DNA of 18,604 nt, taken from the NCBI GenBank assembly GCA_031278395.1, contig JAITKM010000034.1:1-18604 (forward strand), written 5' to 3'. The translations under genes were made by a program, and so were the position numbers. Positions 11,380 to 18,604 of this stretch are shown in pieces. The notes below the pieces were generated by a model. It saw nothing but the letters and a program-made list of their open reading frames with translations. It was not told where the DNA came from and ran no database searches. How positions within the stretch are numbered: position 1 is the stretch's first letter; each line of letters begins with the position of its first letter. This DNA is from Deltaproteobacteria bacterium (GTDB lineage Bacteria > Bdellovibrionota_C > UBA2361 > SZUA-149 > JAITKM01).

Positions 11380-11640
11380 AGTTAGTTCTCTGGTTAGTTC
11401 TCTGATATGGGGTTGGTTTCTCTGGTATGGGGTTCTTTTCTCTGGTTTCTCTGGCTTTTCTCTGGTATGGGGTTCTTTTATGATCTTTTTATGATAATCC
11501 CCGTATGAAACGAATTTTTACTTGCTTGTCTTGGTATAATCTTACTTTTTAAAAGATAACTATTTAATATTAATATCTAAAAATTATACAACTTTTAATA
11601 GGTTTTTATATACAAAGAGCTCAAAAAGAACCCTGCACCA
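11380..11640. repeat. dispersed repeats, both orientations
   Basis: Plus-orientation copies TCTGATATGGGGTT (about 11401) and TCTGGTATGGGGTTCTTTT (about 11421 and 11461) lie among CTCTGG linkers. A single inverted copy, AAAAGAACCCTGCACCA, lies at 11624-11640. A TATAAT box (11535-11540) preceded by TTGG lies in between and could start a transcript toward the chemoreceptor, but no good -35 is visible. A 17-codon frame at 11671-11724 is too short to support. Confidence 0.75.
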
Positions 11641-11800
11641 TCCCACCCTAAAAAAAAAACAGCCGGAAACATGAAACTTTTTAAAAATCATAACATCAAA
11701 ATAAAACATAAAGGTAAAGTTTAATTTATAGACTATTTATGGTTTCCACCACACGACAAGCAAGGGAACCTAATTATTTTTTAATATATTTTACAAAAAA

Positions 11801-11920
11801 AAATAAGTTATTAGCAGGGGCATATTTATATTCGTACTCTGTAATAAAATGAAAATCCATCCTAACTATTTTATTCTCAAAGAGGATGAATATAAATTGG
11901 CTCCTGCTAATAACTTATTT
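11801..11920. repeat. 120-bp fold-back (palindromic) element
   Basis: The outer 33 bases of each side are reverse complements with three mismatches (left from 11801, right ending 11920; both contain AAGTTATTAGCAGG). The inner parts keep pairing, with small bulges, down to ATAAAAT/ATTTTAT around a 17-base loop at 11851-11867. There is no T-run and no gene inside. Possible identities are a miniature transposon derivative (MITE) or a structured leader for the chemoreceptor gene that starts 45 bases later. Confidence 0.8.
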
Positions 11921-11964
11921 CATTATTCAAAAAGTTTAATTTATTTTTATAAAAAGGTGAAACT

Positions 11965-13899
11965 ATGAAACTAAACACAAAACTATTACCATCAATTATA
12001 TTGTCTTTGGTAATCTCTAGTATATGCCTAGTCTCCTTCATTATGGTGGAAGTAGAGGAATTATTAGAAATAATATACGAAAAATCACTAAAGTCTAACC
12101 TTAATGCTCGCAAATCATTGCTCAATAATTTTCTGGATAAAGTTAATTACGACACCTTAGATTTTGCTGCTAAGGCTTCAACTAAAGATAATATTCGTTT
12201 TAACGATGTTGACAAGTTATATGAGTCAACTACCAAGTTGCTCAAACAAGAAGACGCCATCTTTGACACAGTTGTTGTCATAGACGCTAACGGCGAAACT
12301 TTAAGCAAAGTTAACGCTACCCAAGATCTCAAAATAAATATTGAAGGCAAATGGGCTTTAAAGAATATCGGCAAAGTAGGTATAGTTAAGGAAAAAAATA
12401 TTTTATATTTTCATGCCGAACAACCAGTCATTAAAGATGGCAAAGTTATAGGTGCGGTCATTACTGGATCTGATATCTTAAGTAATAATACTTTTGCTGA
12501 CCTAGTCAAATCAGAACTAGGTATTGAAACTACCACCATCATTGATGGACTAAGATATGGAACAACTTTTACTGACGCTAAAGGACAAAGTCTAAAAGGC
12601 ACAAAATTTGAAGATCAAGCATTTCTACAAAACATTATCAACAACGGTAAAGAAGTCTTCACCGACTATGTAATTAACGGAGACAAATATGTAGCAAATT
12701 TTTCTCCTATCAAAGACTTAAATGATAAAATTGTAGGCGTGTCTTTTTCTGCTGTATCTGATGCTGAACGTGAAGCAGTAATAAACAAAATAGCTAAGTT
12801 AGGATTTTGTATTTCTTTAACTATCTTGGCTATCTTTATCTTAGTTAATTTCTTATGGGTGCGACATATTTTAGTGAAGCCGCTTAAATCCTTAACTAAT
12901 TTAAGTCATCAACTTGCTAATTGGGATTTAAGCCAAACAATCAAGATTAATTCAAAAGATGAACTCGGTGAATTAGCTAATTCAATGGCTGGCTTCATAG
13001 CTCACATTCGTTCAGTAATTTGCAAATTAAAAGAACAATCTGAGACAATTAACAAATCCTCTGAAGAGTTAACTACAATCGCTAATGCAATCTTAAAGAG
13101 TAACACTGAAGCTACTAATAAGCTTGATGAAACTTGTGTTGATGTTGAAGAAATGAACCACAAATATGCTTCGGCTAAGCAAAACTTGGAAAGCGTTACG
13201 TCAAGCATTGTTACAATTAGTGCTGCTGCGGAGGAAATGACTTCCACCATTGGAGAAATTGCTAATAACTCTAGTAATGCTAGAAATGTAACTAGTGAAG
13301 CTTCAGAAGAAGCTACTAACACATCAGATATAATCAAAGAGCTAGGACAAGCAGCTCAAGAGATTAGCACAGTGACAGAGTCAATTAGTAATATTTCTGC
13401 TCAGACTAATATCTTAGCCTTAAATGCTACAATCGAAGCAGCTCGCGCTGGCACAGCTGGCAAGGGCTTTGCTGTCGTAGCTAACGAGATTAAGAATTTA
13501 GCTCAAGAAACAGAGTCAGCCACAGGTAATATTCACGGTAAAGTTAATGATATTCAAGAATCAACTAACACCGCGATAAATAATGTTGAATCTGTAACTA
13601 GAGTAATTAATAACGTGAATAGTATCGTAACTAGTATTGCCGCTGCTATTGAAGAGCAGTCTGCTGTTACAAAAGATATTTCGCATAACATTGGCAACAT
13701 CTCTAGCAGTATTCAATCTTCTAATGAAACAATTTCCGAAGTCTCAGAGATTGCCAAAAAAGTTACAGATAAAATGCATATTGTCAGCCAAATTGCTGAA
13801 GAAAACACAAACGGCAGCAGTCAAATAAAATCCAGCGCTGATAACTTAGCTTTACTTTCTGAACATCTAGAAAAAAGTATTGCACAATTTAAGTTGTAA
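11965..13899 (+). CDS. methyl-accepting chemotaxis protein with Cache-type sensor
   Basis: A 644-residue inner-membrane chemoreceptor that signals ligand binding to the CheA kinase. TM1 is about residues 7-28. A periplasmic domain of about 250 residues is Cache-like ([16 protein letters not shown], then [16 protein letters not shown] and [20 protein letters not shown]). TM2 is 279-299 and HAMP about 300-352. The long cytoplasmic coiled coil has its hairpin tip around [20 protein letters not shown] (477-496) and [15 protein letters not shown]. The protein ends FKL, with no CheR-tether pentapeptide. ATG 11965 has AAGGTGA five bases upstream. No other che gene is near, so it is an orphan receptor, common in motile bacteria. 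Its ligand cannot be read from sequence; Cache domains often bind small organic acids or amino acids. Confidence 0.93.
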   Translation: MKLNTKLLPSIILSLVISSICLVSFIMVEVEELLEIIYEKSLKSNLNARKSLLNNFLDKVNYDTLDFAAKASTKDNIRFNDVDKLYESTTKLLKQEDAIFDTVVVIDANGETLSKVNATQDLKINIEGKWALKNIGKVGIVKEKNILYFHAEQPVIKDGKVIGAVITGSDILSNNTFADLVKSELGIETTTIIDGLRYGTTFTDAKGQSLKGTKFEDQAFLQNIINNGKEVFTDYVINGDKYVANFSPIKDLNDKIVGVSFSAVSDAEREAVINKIAKLGFCISLTILAIFILVNFLWVRHILVKPLKSLTNLSHQLANWDLSQTIKINSKDELGELANSMAGFIAHIRSVICKLKEQSETINKSSEELTTIANAILKSNTEATNKLDETCVDVEEMNHKYASAKQNLESVTSSIVTISAAAEEMTSTIGEIANNSSNARNVTSEASEEATNTSDIIKELGQAAQEISTVTESISNISAQTNILALNATIEAARAGTAGKGFAVVANEIKNLAQETESATGNIHGKVNDIQESTNTAINNVESVTRVINNVNSIVTSIAAAIEEQSAVTKDISHNIGNISSSIQSSNETISEVSEIAKKVTDKMHIVSQIAEENTNGSSQIKSSADNLALLSEHLEKSIAQFKL

Positions 13900-13903
13900 A
13901 ATA

Positions 13904-13961
13904 AGCTTTTTTTAAAATTACCTACACCACCTCGTAGGGCGGTGTAGATAATTTTAAAGCT
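13904..13961. terminator. shared hairpin between convergent chemoreceptor and fmt
   Basis: A long stem (AAAATTA-CTACACC-CC with its complement, extended by AGCTTT at both ends) closes the five-base gap loop around 13931-13938. It begins four bases after the chemoreceptor stop and lies six bases beyond the fmt stop. Two positions pair as G·U only in minus-strand RNA, so it may serve mainly fmt. T/A runs on both flanks would let it act both ways. Confidence 0.7.
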
Positions 13962-13966
13962 CCACG

Positions 13967-14995
13967 TCAATTAAACTTTTCACCTCTCTGAAATTTATAA
14001 CCATTTAGCACTTCTTTAATTGTTCTTACAGCTTTACCTGGAAATTGAAGTTTATCAATTGCAATAAATTGTTTTGCTGAATCAACGCTATCAGACCCAG
14101 CACAAATAATTAATTCACTCTTATTAACTTCTGTAATTACACCAGCAGCTTGCCATTGAAACCCTGAATCTTGAACTAAATGCGCTGCATAAACCTTGAT
14201 GTTTCGCCCTTTAAAAACTGTCTTAGCGCCTAAATCCGGCGCACAAGTGCGAATACGTCTGAGCGTTACTGCTGCGGATTCTGTCCAATTAATATTTAAG
14301 TCTGCCTTTTCCCATTTATTAGCGTAAGTAATGCCCTCTGTTAATTGCGGTAAAGCAATAATTTTTTTCTCTAAAATCAACGGCACAGTTTCTAACACAA
14401 CACTTGTTGCCACTCGTAATAACTTATCCGTTAAACTTCCTAAATCATCTTCTGCTGTGATTTCAACTTCTGCTGTCTGATAAACTGCTCCTGTATCAAG
14501 TCCTTTGTCCATCTGCATAATAGAAACGCCAGTTTTTTTATCTCCAGCAAAAAGAGCATGCTGAATAGGCGCTGCCCCTCGCCAACGCGGCAAAAGGGAA
14601 GTATGAACATTTACAAAACCTAACGGTGACCATTGCAATAAAGACTCAGGAATAATCTTACTATATGCTACAACAATACTAATTACAGGCTGCGTTGTAT
14701 TTAAATGATTCACTAAACTGTTAAGTTCAGTATCTGTAGTTTTTAATATTTTTGTGCCGTTAGAATTTTCGTCAAGGCTAATGTTTTTAATTGACTTGGG
14801 CGTCCAAACAGCTAAACCATATTTTTGCGCAACAACTTTTACTGGCGACAGACTAAGCTTTAACCCGCGTCCAACTGGCTTATCGGCTTGCGTAAGCACA
14901 GCGCAAATCTCATATACCTCAGTCTTAATTAAACTTTCTAAAATACTCGCCGCAAACTCCGGCGTCCCCATAAAAACTATTTTTGGCTTCATCAT
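13967..14995 (-). CDS. fmt: methionyl-tRNA formyltransferase
   Basis: It transfers a formyl group from 10-formyl-tetrahydrofolate to Met-tRNA-fMet, making the initiator tRNA for translation. The N-terminal Rossmann start is KIVFMGTPEFAASIL. The family signature is VNVHTSLLPRWRGAAPIQ (128-145), with catalytic Asn129 and His131, and Asp167 in KGLDTGAVY. The C-terminal OB-like domain begins near LNINWTESAAVTLRRIR. At 342 residues it is somewhat longer than the usual 310-320. An Asn/Thr-rich insertion at about 72-100 (ENSNGTKILKTTDTELNS) accounts for the difference and shifts the catalytic residues accordingly. Its ATG (14995-14993) overlaps the def stop codon by one base (TAATG), so translation is coupled. 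The second Met is an equally possible start. Confidence 0.96.
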   Translation of the reverse strand: MMKPKIVFMGTPEFAASILESLIKTEVYEICAVLTQADKPVGRGLKLSLSPVKVVAQKYGLAVWTPKSIKNISLDENSNGTKILKTTDTELNSLVNHLNTTQPVISIVVAYSKIIPESLLQWSPLGFVNVHTSLLPRWRGAAPIQHALFAGDKKTGVSIMQMDKGLDTGAVYQTAEVEITAEDDLGSLTDKLLRVATSVVLETVPLILEKKIIALPQLTEGITYANKWEKADLNINWTESAAVTLRRIRTCAPDLGAKTVFKGRNIKVYAAHLVQDSGFQWQAAGVITEVNKSELIICAGSDSVDSAKQFIAIDKLQFPGKAVRTIKEVLNGYKFQRGEKFN

Positions 14996-15555
14996 TATTT
15001 TTTACCCAACTTCTTTAACTTACTTTTTAAAAGCTCACGTTTCAACCTGCTTAATCTCTCGATAAATAAAATCCCCTCTAAGTGATCTAATTCATGCTGA
15101 ATACAGATCGCCAGCAAGCCATCGGCGTCAATAATAAACTCTTCGCCTTTTTCATTTTGGGCTTTAACTTTCACTTTTGCAGAACGCACAACTGTTTCAT
15201 GTATTTCAGGCACGCTTAAACAACCTTCGTTGTATTTCGTCTCCCCCTCTGCCTCAAGAATTTCTGGGTTCACAAATTTAACTAAATTTGGAATAAGTTT
15301 TTGAGATTTAGAGTTTGGATTATTGGAGTCAGTAGCAGCTAGCAAAGCAGCCGGATCTGGCTTACCAACATCAATCACCATTGCTCGAATTGGCTTGCCG
15401 ACCTGAATCGCAGCCAAGCCAACGCCGTCTTTCTGATACATAGTCTCAGTCATATCAGCGAGAAGTTTTTTTAACTCTTGGTTGAACTTCGTAACTGGTT
15501 CAGACTTAGTCTTTAGTATAGGATTGGGATATGTTAAAACTTTTAAAATCGACAT
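14995..15555 (-). CDS. def: peptide deformylase
   Basis: An iron/zinc hydrolase that removes the formyl group from new proteins, the counterpart of fmt. All three motifs are present: GVGLAAIQ (44-51), EGCLS (110-114, metal ligand Cys112) and HELDH (154-158, ligands His154 and His158, catalytic Glu155). The start at ATG 15555 gives the typical MSILKVLTYPNPIL beginning and 186 residues. A frame extension to TTG 15585 would reach into the neighbouring palindromic element and is unlikely. An insertion of about 20 residues (DPAALLAATDSNNPNS) between motifs 1 and 2 makes it slightly long. The order def-fmt is the common one. Transcription probably starts in or beside the element at 15585-15712. Confidence 0.96.
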   Translation of the reverse strand: MSILKVLTYPNPILKTKSEPVTKFNQELKKLLADMTETMYQKDGVGLAAIQVGKPIRAMVIDVGKPDPAALLAATDSNNPNSKSQKLIPNLVKFVNPEILEAEGETKYNEGCLSVPEIHETVVRSAKVKVKAQNEKGEEFIIDADGLLAICIQHELDHLEGILFIERLSRLKRELLKSKLKKLGKK

Positions 15556-15584
15556 AATAAATTTCATCCATATATAATTCAGCA

Positions 15585-15712
15585 AGCCTCTAAAAATCTC
15601 CCGTTACCAAGGCGACCAAGGCGGACAAAAACGAAAAAAGCGGAGTATATTCAACATATATGAGTATTTCTCAGTTTTTGCCCAACGAAGAGAGTGAAAA
15701 TTTTTAGAGGCT
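15585..15712. repeat. 128-bp element with 13-bp terminal inverted repeats
   Basis: AGCCTCTAAAAAT (15585-15597) and its exact complement (15700-15712) bound the segment. Inside are a tandem 9-mer ACCAAGGCG (15606-15614 and 15615-15623), a near-palindrome around TATATTCAACATATATGAG, and partly pairing ACAAAAAC and GTTTTTGCCC. No reading frame is convincing. It fills almost the whole gap between the kinase-like gene (stop 15715) and def. It looks like an intergenic palindromic repeat or MITE, or a structured RNA. Confidence 0.7.
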
Positions 15713-15714
15713 CC

Positions 15715-16503
15715 CTAATGTTTAGTTACCTTAGGCAACTTCACCACTACCTTAAATATTCGTTGTTCAGCTGGCTTGATTGTTTCTTGTATTTCGACAG
15801 AACCACTTAACCTCTCGACCACAGCCAATACGGTAGTTAACCCTAGACCTAATTTTTTTTCTTCTGGAAAACCGACTGTAACAAACGGCTTGAACAACTC
15901 TTTTAATTCTGACTCACAACTAAAATGCACAGTTGAGCTAAGGGCTAAACAAAACAAATTATTGTCTTCAAAAATATTAAGATAAATTTTATTTTCATTA
16001 GCATTTTGTAATTTGCAATCTTTGGCAAATGCCTCAGCACAATTCACAAGTAACTCTGTAGCTAATAAATTTAATTGCTGGTTATCAGCTAAAACTTGCA
16101 AATTATCAACGGCTTTATTAACCACCAGCTCAAGTTTTTCAAATTTTCCTTTATCTCTACCTTGTAAGCGCTCTAAGGTATAAATAAAGTTTTTCTCTAT
16201 ATCGCAAGGCACTAAATACAGCGGACGCAGAGAAAGTAAGCCAACCAGCCTTTCATTAAGTCGCGATATTTTCCAAGCCTCACTAGTTAGCAGCTTAGCA
16301 TATTCAGCAACTTTTTTATCATCTACACTACCAATTTCAGCCATAGTTTGCATAATTGAGCAGACCGAAATAATAGCTGTCAGCGGATTACCGACATCGT
16401 GTCCAATTTTATGAATTAACTCGGATAAAGTCTCTCCACTGTGTAAGGCGGATATAGTAAAATCTGGTTTTCCGATTCTAGTTCTTAGAATATCTTCTAG
16501 CAT
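15715..16503 (-). CDS. histidine-kinase-like protein lacking the G1 box
   Basis: A 262-residue soluble protein with no membrane segment and no PAS, GAF or receiver domain. A HisKA-like helix carries an H-box, IGHDVGNPLTAI (33-44), with the presumed phospho-acceptor His35. An HATPase_c-like half has the N-box TELLVNCAEAF (149-159, Asn154) and the F/G2 region LFKPFVTVG to KKLGLGLTTV (203-225). Where kinases have DxGxG (G1), this protein reads ALSSTVHFS, so the adenine-binding Asp and glycines are missing. It may be an inactive kinase, a histidine phosphotransferase built on the kinase fold, or a very divergent kinase. The ATG at 16503 lacks a clear ribosome-binding site. It is divergent from the membrane protein gene, and no response regulator is adjacent. 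Confidence 0.8.
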   Translation of the reverse strand: MLEDILRTRIGKPDFTISALHSGETLSELIHKIGHDVGNPLTAIISVCSIMQTMAEIGSVDDKKVAEYAKLLTSEAWKISRLNERLVGLLSLRPLYLVPCDIEKNFIYTLERLQGRDKGKFEKLELVVNKAVDNLQVLADNQQLNLLATELLVNCAEAFAKDCKLQNANENKIYLNIFEDNNLFCLALSSTVHFSCESELKELFKPFVTVGFPEEKKLGLGLTTVLAVVERLSGSVEIQETIKPAEQRIFKVVVKLPKVTKH

Positions 16504-16545
16504 GTTAAGTATTTGTATTGTTAAATTAATTTAAAAAATATAGTA

Positions 16546-16570
16546 AGGGCGCAATAAAAGTTGCGCTTTT
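16546..16570. promoter_or_regulatory. hairpin in the divergent intergenic region
   Basis: GCGCAA (16549-16554) and TTGCGC (16561-16566) pair around TAAAAG, followed on the plus strand by TTTT. It looks like an intrinsic terminator, but no plus-strand gene lies upstream to terminate. It may therefore be a leader hairpin of the gene at 16617 or block stray transcription. The 113-bp gap should hold promoters for both divergent genes; none is clear. Confidence 0.5.
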
Positions 16571-16616
16571 CGTAACCTAGTGGACAAGTAATCACTCTTT
16601 AAACAGAAATAGACAT

Positions 16617-18218
16617 ATGAATCAAGAGAATAATCAAGAGAATAATCAAGAAAACAAGTTAACTATCGAAACTTCCACATATCCAGATGATAAATTTTTT
16701 CCCATTCGCGGTCTTATTTTTCAGTGGGTTTTTCTTTTTCTGGCTGCAGCGTATATTTGTTTGCCAATTTATAACACTTCGTTTTTTGCTGACCTAACCT
16801 TTGGTAGATGGATTCTAAATCATGGCGCATTTATTTTTAATCAGCTTTGGTTATTTGCTGGCGAAAATTCAGCTAATTCCTTAGAGGCTAATGCTTTTCC
16901 TGCTTGGTCTTACCACTCAAGTTGGCTCTTTGCTGCGCTGATAGCGCTGATAGATAGTTTAGGCTCGCTTAAATTATTAATCATTTTTAAAGTTTGCTTA
17001 TTGTTCTTAATCTTTTTAACTACTTCGTATCTGAACTATAAATTGTCGAGCCATAGATTTTTTGGAGTTTTTATCACGCTGCTAGCTTGTCTCGGCGGAT
17101 TTTACGCTAATGAGTTTTCAGCCTCTCTGTTAGGGCAACTTTTTTTTGTGCTGTATTTCTGGGTCATTTATAGTTTAGCTATGAATTGGAATAAACAAAA
17201 TCTTTTTTATTTGGTGGTTATTTCAACTTTATATGTTAATACCCATTATTCTTTTCTATTAGTTATCCCATTAGGTGTTGTGTTCTTTAATATGTTGAAA
17301 GAACAGTCTGTGTTAAAAACTTGCGCTGTATTTGTTTGGCCTATTTTAGTTTTAGGTTTCTTTTCGTTATTTTTTAACCTCCACTGCCTTAACTCGGCTA
17401 GTTGTAGCAAAACTGTTCCGAGTCCATTTTTTGAACTGAACTATTACGTGGCTGAGCTATTAAGATTTGAAAATATGCTAACTATTTATAACTACGAATT
17501 GGCAGTTTTAGTCATTGTGTCTGCTATTTGTTTAGTGTTTTGTTATTATTCGGCGTCTCGACTAGCTAAAGTTAATGCGGTAACTGTTCTAGGCTTGGGA
17601 GCTTTAGGTGTTATTTATGCGCCGCTTGTCTCTTGGGTCTTAATTTTAATTACTTTTTTGTGCGCTATGCTTTGGGGGCAAGCTAAGCTGGAAAATTTGG
17701 GTAATCTAGCTCAGGGGCTGGACATGTTGAAAAATAAATTTGACTGGTTGCCAACTTCTGGTTTTGCGTTTTTATTGTCTTGTATAAGTATTGTTTTACT
17801 TTTTAAACTAGTTACTAATCCAAGTCTGGAGTGGATTATGCCTAAAGAAGAAGCTAAATTTTTATTAAAAAATAAAGAGTTGATCTCTCAAGGAGTAGTA
17901 TATGAACCGCAAATAGGGTCTTATCTATTATATAAGTTTTCCAATAAGCGTGGTGAATTGAGAGCCAATGTTGCAATAGATGAATCTTATAAATTTTCCG
18001 ACCCTGTATATTTCAAAATGCTGCAGAATTTATGCGCAATTGATTCTGTAGAACTTTTAGATAAAAATTTAAGTAGCGCAAAAATAATTCTTTGCCCGAC
18101 TAATAGCAATTTAATTCAAACTTTAAAAAGCAATAATCAATTTAAAGTTATTTCCAAAACTAAGAATTCAAATAACAACGCTATGTTAAGTAGCTGGACA
18201 CTTCTGCAAAGGCTGTAA
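16617..18218 (+). CDS. polytopic membrane protein of unknown function
   Basis: A 533-residue protein. Residues 1-13 are three NQEN-type repeats (a 12-bp tandem repeat, 16620-16655). About 9-11 hydrophobic spans follow between residues 32 and 398. The first loop reads FFADLTFGRWILNHG, with AWSYHSSWLFAALI after it. This echoes the DxWWHLxxGRWILEHG and WxxHEWL motifs of a large family of uncharacterised bacterial membrane proteins related in layout to glycosyltransferases of the GT-C type. The soluble C-terminus (about 405-533) has EEAKFLLKN, GSYLLYKF and VAIDESYKFSDPVYFKML, matching the EFLKxN, GGYLIWR and FIDGR tail of the same family. Here the entry Asp-Trp-Trp is altered, so activity is uncertain. 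The start ATG has only a weak ribosome-binding site. Confidence 0.8.
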   Translation: MNQENNQENNQENKLTIETSTYPDDKFFPIRGLIFQWVFLFLAAAYICLPIYNTSFFADLTFGRWILNHGAFIFNQLWLFAGENSANSLEANAFPAWSYHSSWLFAALIALIDSLGSLKLLIIFKVCLLFLIFLTTSYLNYKLSSHRFFGVFITLLACLGGFYANEFSASLLGQLFFVLYFWVIYSLAMNWNKQNLFYLVVISTLYVNTHYSFLLVIPLGVVFFNMLKEQSVLKTCAVFVWPILVLGFFSLFFNLHCLNSASCSKTVPSPFFELNYYVAELLRFENMLTIYNYELAVLVIVSAICLVFCYYSASRLAKVNAVTVLGLGALGVIYAPLVSWVLILITFLCAMLWGQAKLENLGNLAQGLDMLKNKFDWLPTSGFAFLLSCISIVLLFKLVTNPSLEWIMPKEEAKFLLKNKELISQGVVYEPQIGSYLLYKFSNKRGELRANVAIDESYKFSDPVYFKMLQNLCAIDSVELLDKNLSSAKIILCPTNSNLIQTLKSNNQFKVISKTKNSNNNAMLSSWTLLQRL

Positions 18219-18233
18219 AATTTCGATTTTATT

Positions 18234-18368
18234 TCTGGTGCAGGGTTCTTTTATTTCTGGTACAGGGTTCTTTTCTCGAACTTTTCTCGAAAGAATATTT
18301 TTAGAACGTAAAATTTACTGAGAAACTTAGTTTTACTAAGAAAATTACAAAAGTAACCCCATACCAGA
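18234..18368. repeat. dispersed repeats after the membrane protein gene
   Basis: Two direct copies, TCTGGTGCAGGGTTCTTTT (18234-18252) and TCTGGTACAGGGTTCTTTT (18256-18274), come first. An inverted copy, AAAGTAACCCCATACCAGA, lies at 18350-18368. Between them are a TTTCTCGAA duplication and a small CTTAG/CTAAG hairpin (18326-18340). A short AAAAT-TTCG-ATTTT hairpin (18217-18230) right at the stop codon is the only terminator-like structure for the upstream gene. Confidence 0.8.
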
Positions 18369-18459
18369 AAAAACCACTTCAAGGAGGCGTCAGCCACCTA
18401 CAGCGACTGACTGAGGAACTATGCCTATACTACATTCAGCAAGTGTCAACAACTCAACT

Positions 18460-18604
18460 TCACTCTGGTATTTCTGGTGCAGCGACTATGGAATTTGTGT
18501 CAATATAAAAAAGCGACAAATTATGTTGCATTTCATCATCAATGACAAACAAATAACGAACGATAATCGCCTGGTTTTCATTCTTAAAACTCACTAAAAA
18601 AACT
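18460..18604 (-). CDS. possible 3' end of a gene cut by the window edge
   Basis: A minus-strand frame is open from the right edge to a TGA at 18460-18462. It gives 47 residues that include NQAIIVRYLFVIDDEMQ and end AAPEIPE. About a third of its codons begin with G, as in real coding DNA. The dispersed-repeat core (18472-18483) falls in its last codons. The opposite strand carries a competing 58-codon frame in the mirror phase (18421-18597) with GAGGA just before its ATG but less coding-like composition. I favour the minus strand weakly and do not recognise the product. Confidence 0.35.
   Translation of the reverse strand, partial: VFLVSFKNENQAIIVRYLFVIDDEMQHNLSLFYIDTNSIVAAPEIPE

Noticed and set aside
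11671-11724. 17-codon frame before the chemoreceptor
   Set aside because: It is too short and Lys-rich from AT-rich DNA, and lacks a clear ribosome-binding site.

Overview
The window is a piece of an AT-rich bacterial chromosome. It carries a complete rRNA operon on the minus strand (16S about 7542-9060, 23S about 4031-6989, 5S about 3717-3825). It also has ordinary housekeeping genes: rpmB (bL28), def and fmt. The 16S 5' and 3' ends, a working anti-Shine-Dalgarno sequence and a two-membrane-segment chemoreceptor show a Gram-negative-type bacterium. I could not assign a phylum from memory. Several stretches look accessory: a diversity-generating retroelement, an ankyrin-like gene with internal tandem repeats, a dispersed short repeat and two palindromic elements.

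Region by region. 1-626: repeat-filled intergenic DNA. 627-2956: a diversity-generating retroelement (DGR). It comprises a small ORF, a template repeat with an (AAC)5-CGC-(AAC)4-TAC core inside a long inverted repeat, an Avd-like four-helix-bundle gene, and a reverse transcriptase with DGR-type motifs (IGNLTSQ and YMDD). No variable repeat or target gene is visible here, so this cassette probably acts on a distant target whose variable region should end like FNNNNNRNNNNYVRC. 3209-3406: rpmB. 3553-9060: rRNA operon with its terminator. The 16S-23S spacer has no tRNA, and the flanks of both 16S and 23S are complementary, giving clear processing stems. 9061-10088: rRNA leader and a divergent intergenic region. 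10089-11279: ankyrin-like gene. 11280-11964: dispersed repeats and a 120-bp fold-back. 11965-13899: methyl-accepting chemotaxis protein. A shared hairpin follows, then minus-strand fmt and def in a translationally coupled pair. Beyond them lie a 128-bp palindromic element and a histidine-kinase-like gene whose ATP site lacks the DxGxG box. 16617-18218: a polytopic membrane protein of unknown function. The right edge holds more dispersed repeats and possibly the 3' end of a minus-strand gene.

How the parts work together: def and fmt act at opposite ends of formyl-methionine metabolism and form an operon. TR, avd and RT form one mutagenic-retrohoming cassette. A family of roughly 19-bp repeats (consensus about TCTGGTRYRGGGTTMYTTT, in both orientations) sits in the gaps around the accessory genes and is absent from the rRNA operon and the recognised genes. 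All identifications come from reading motifs; no database search was run.
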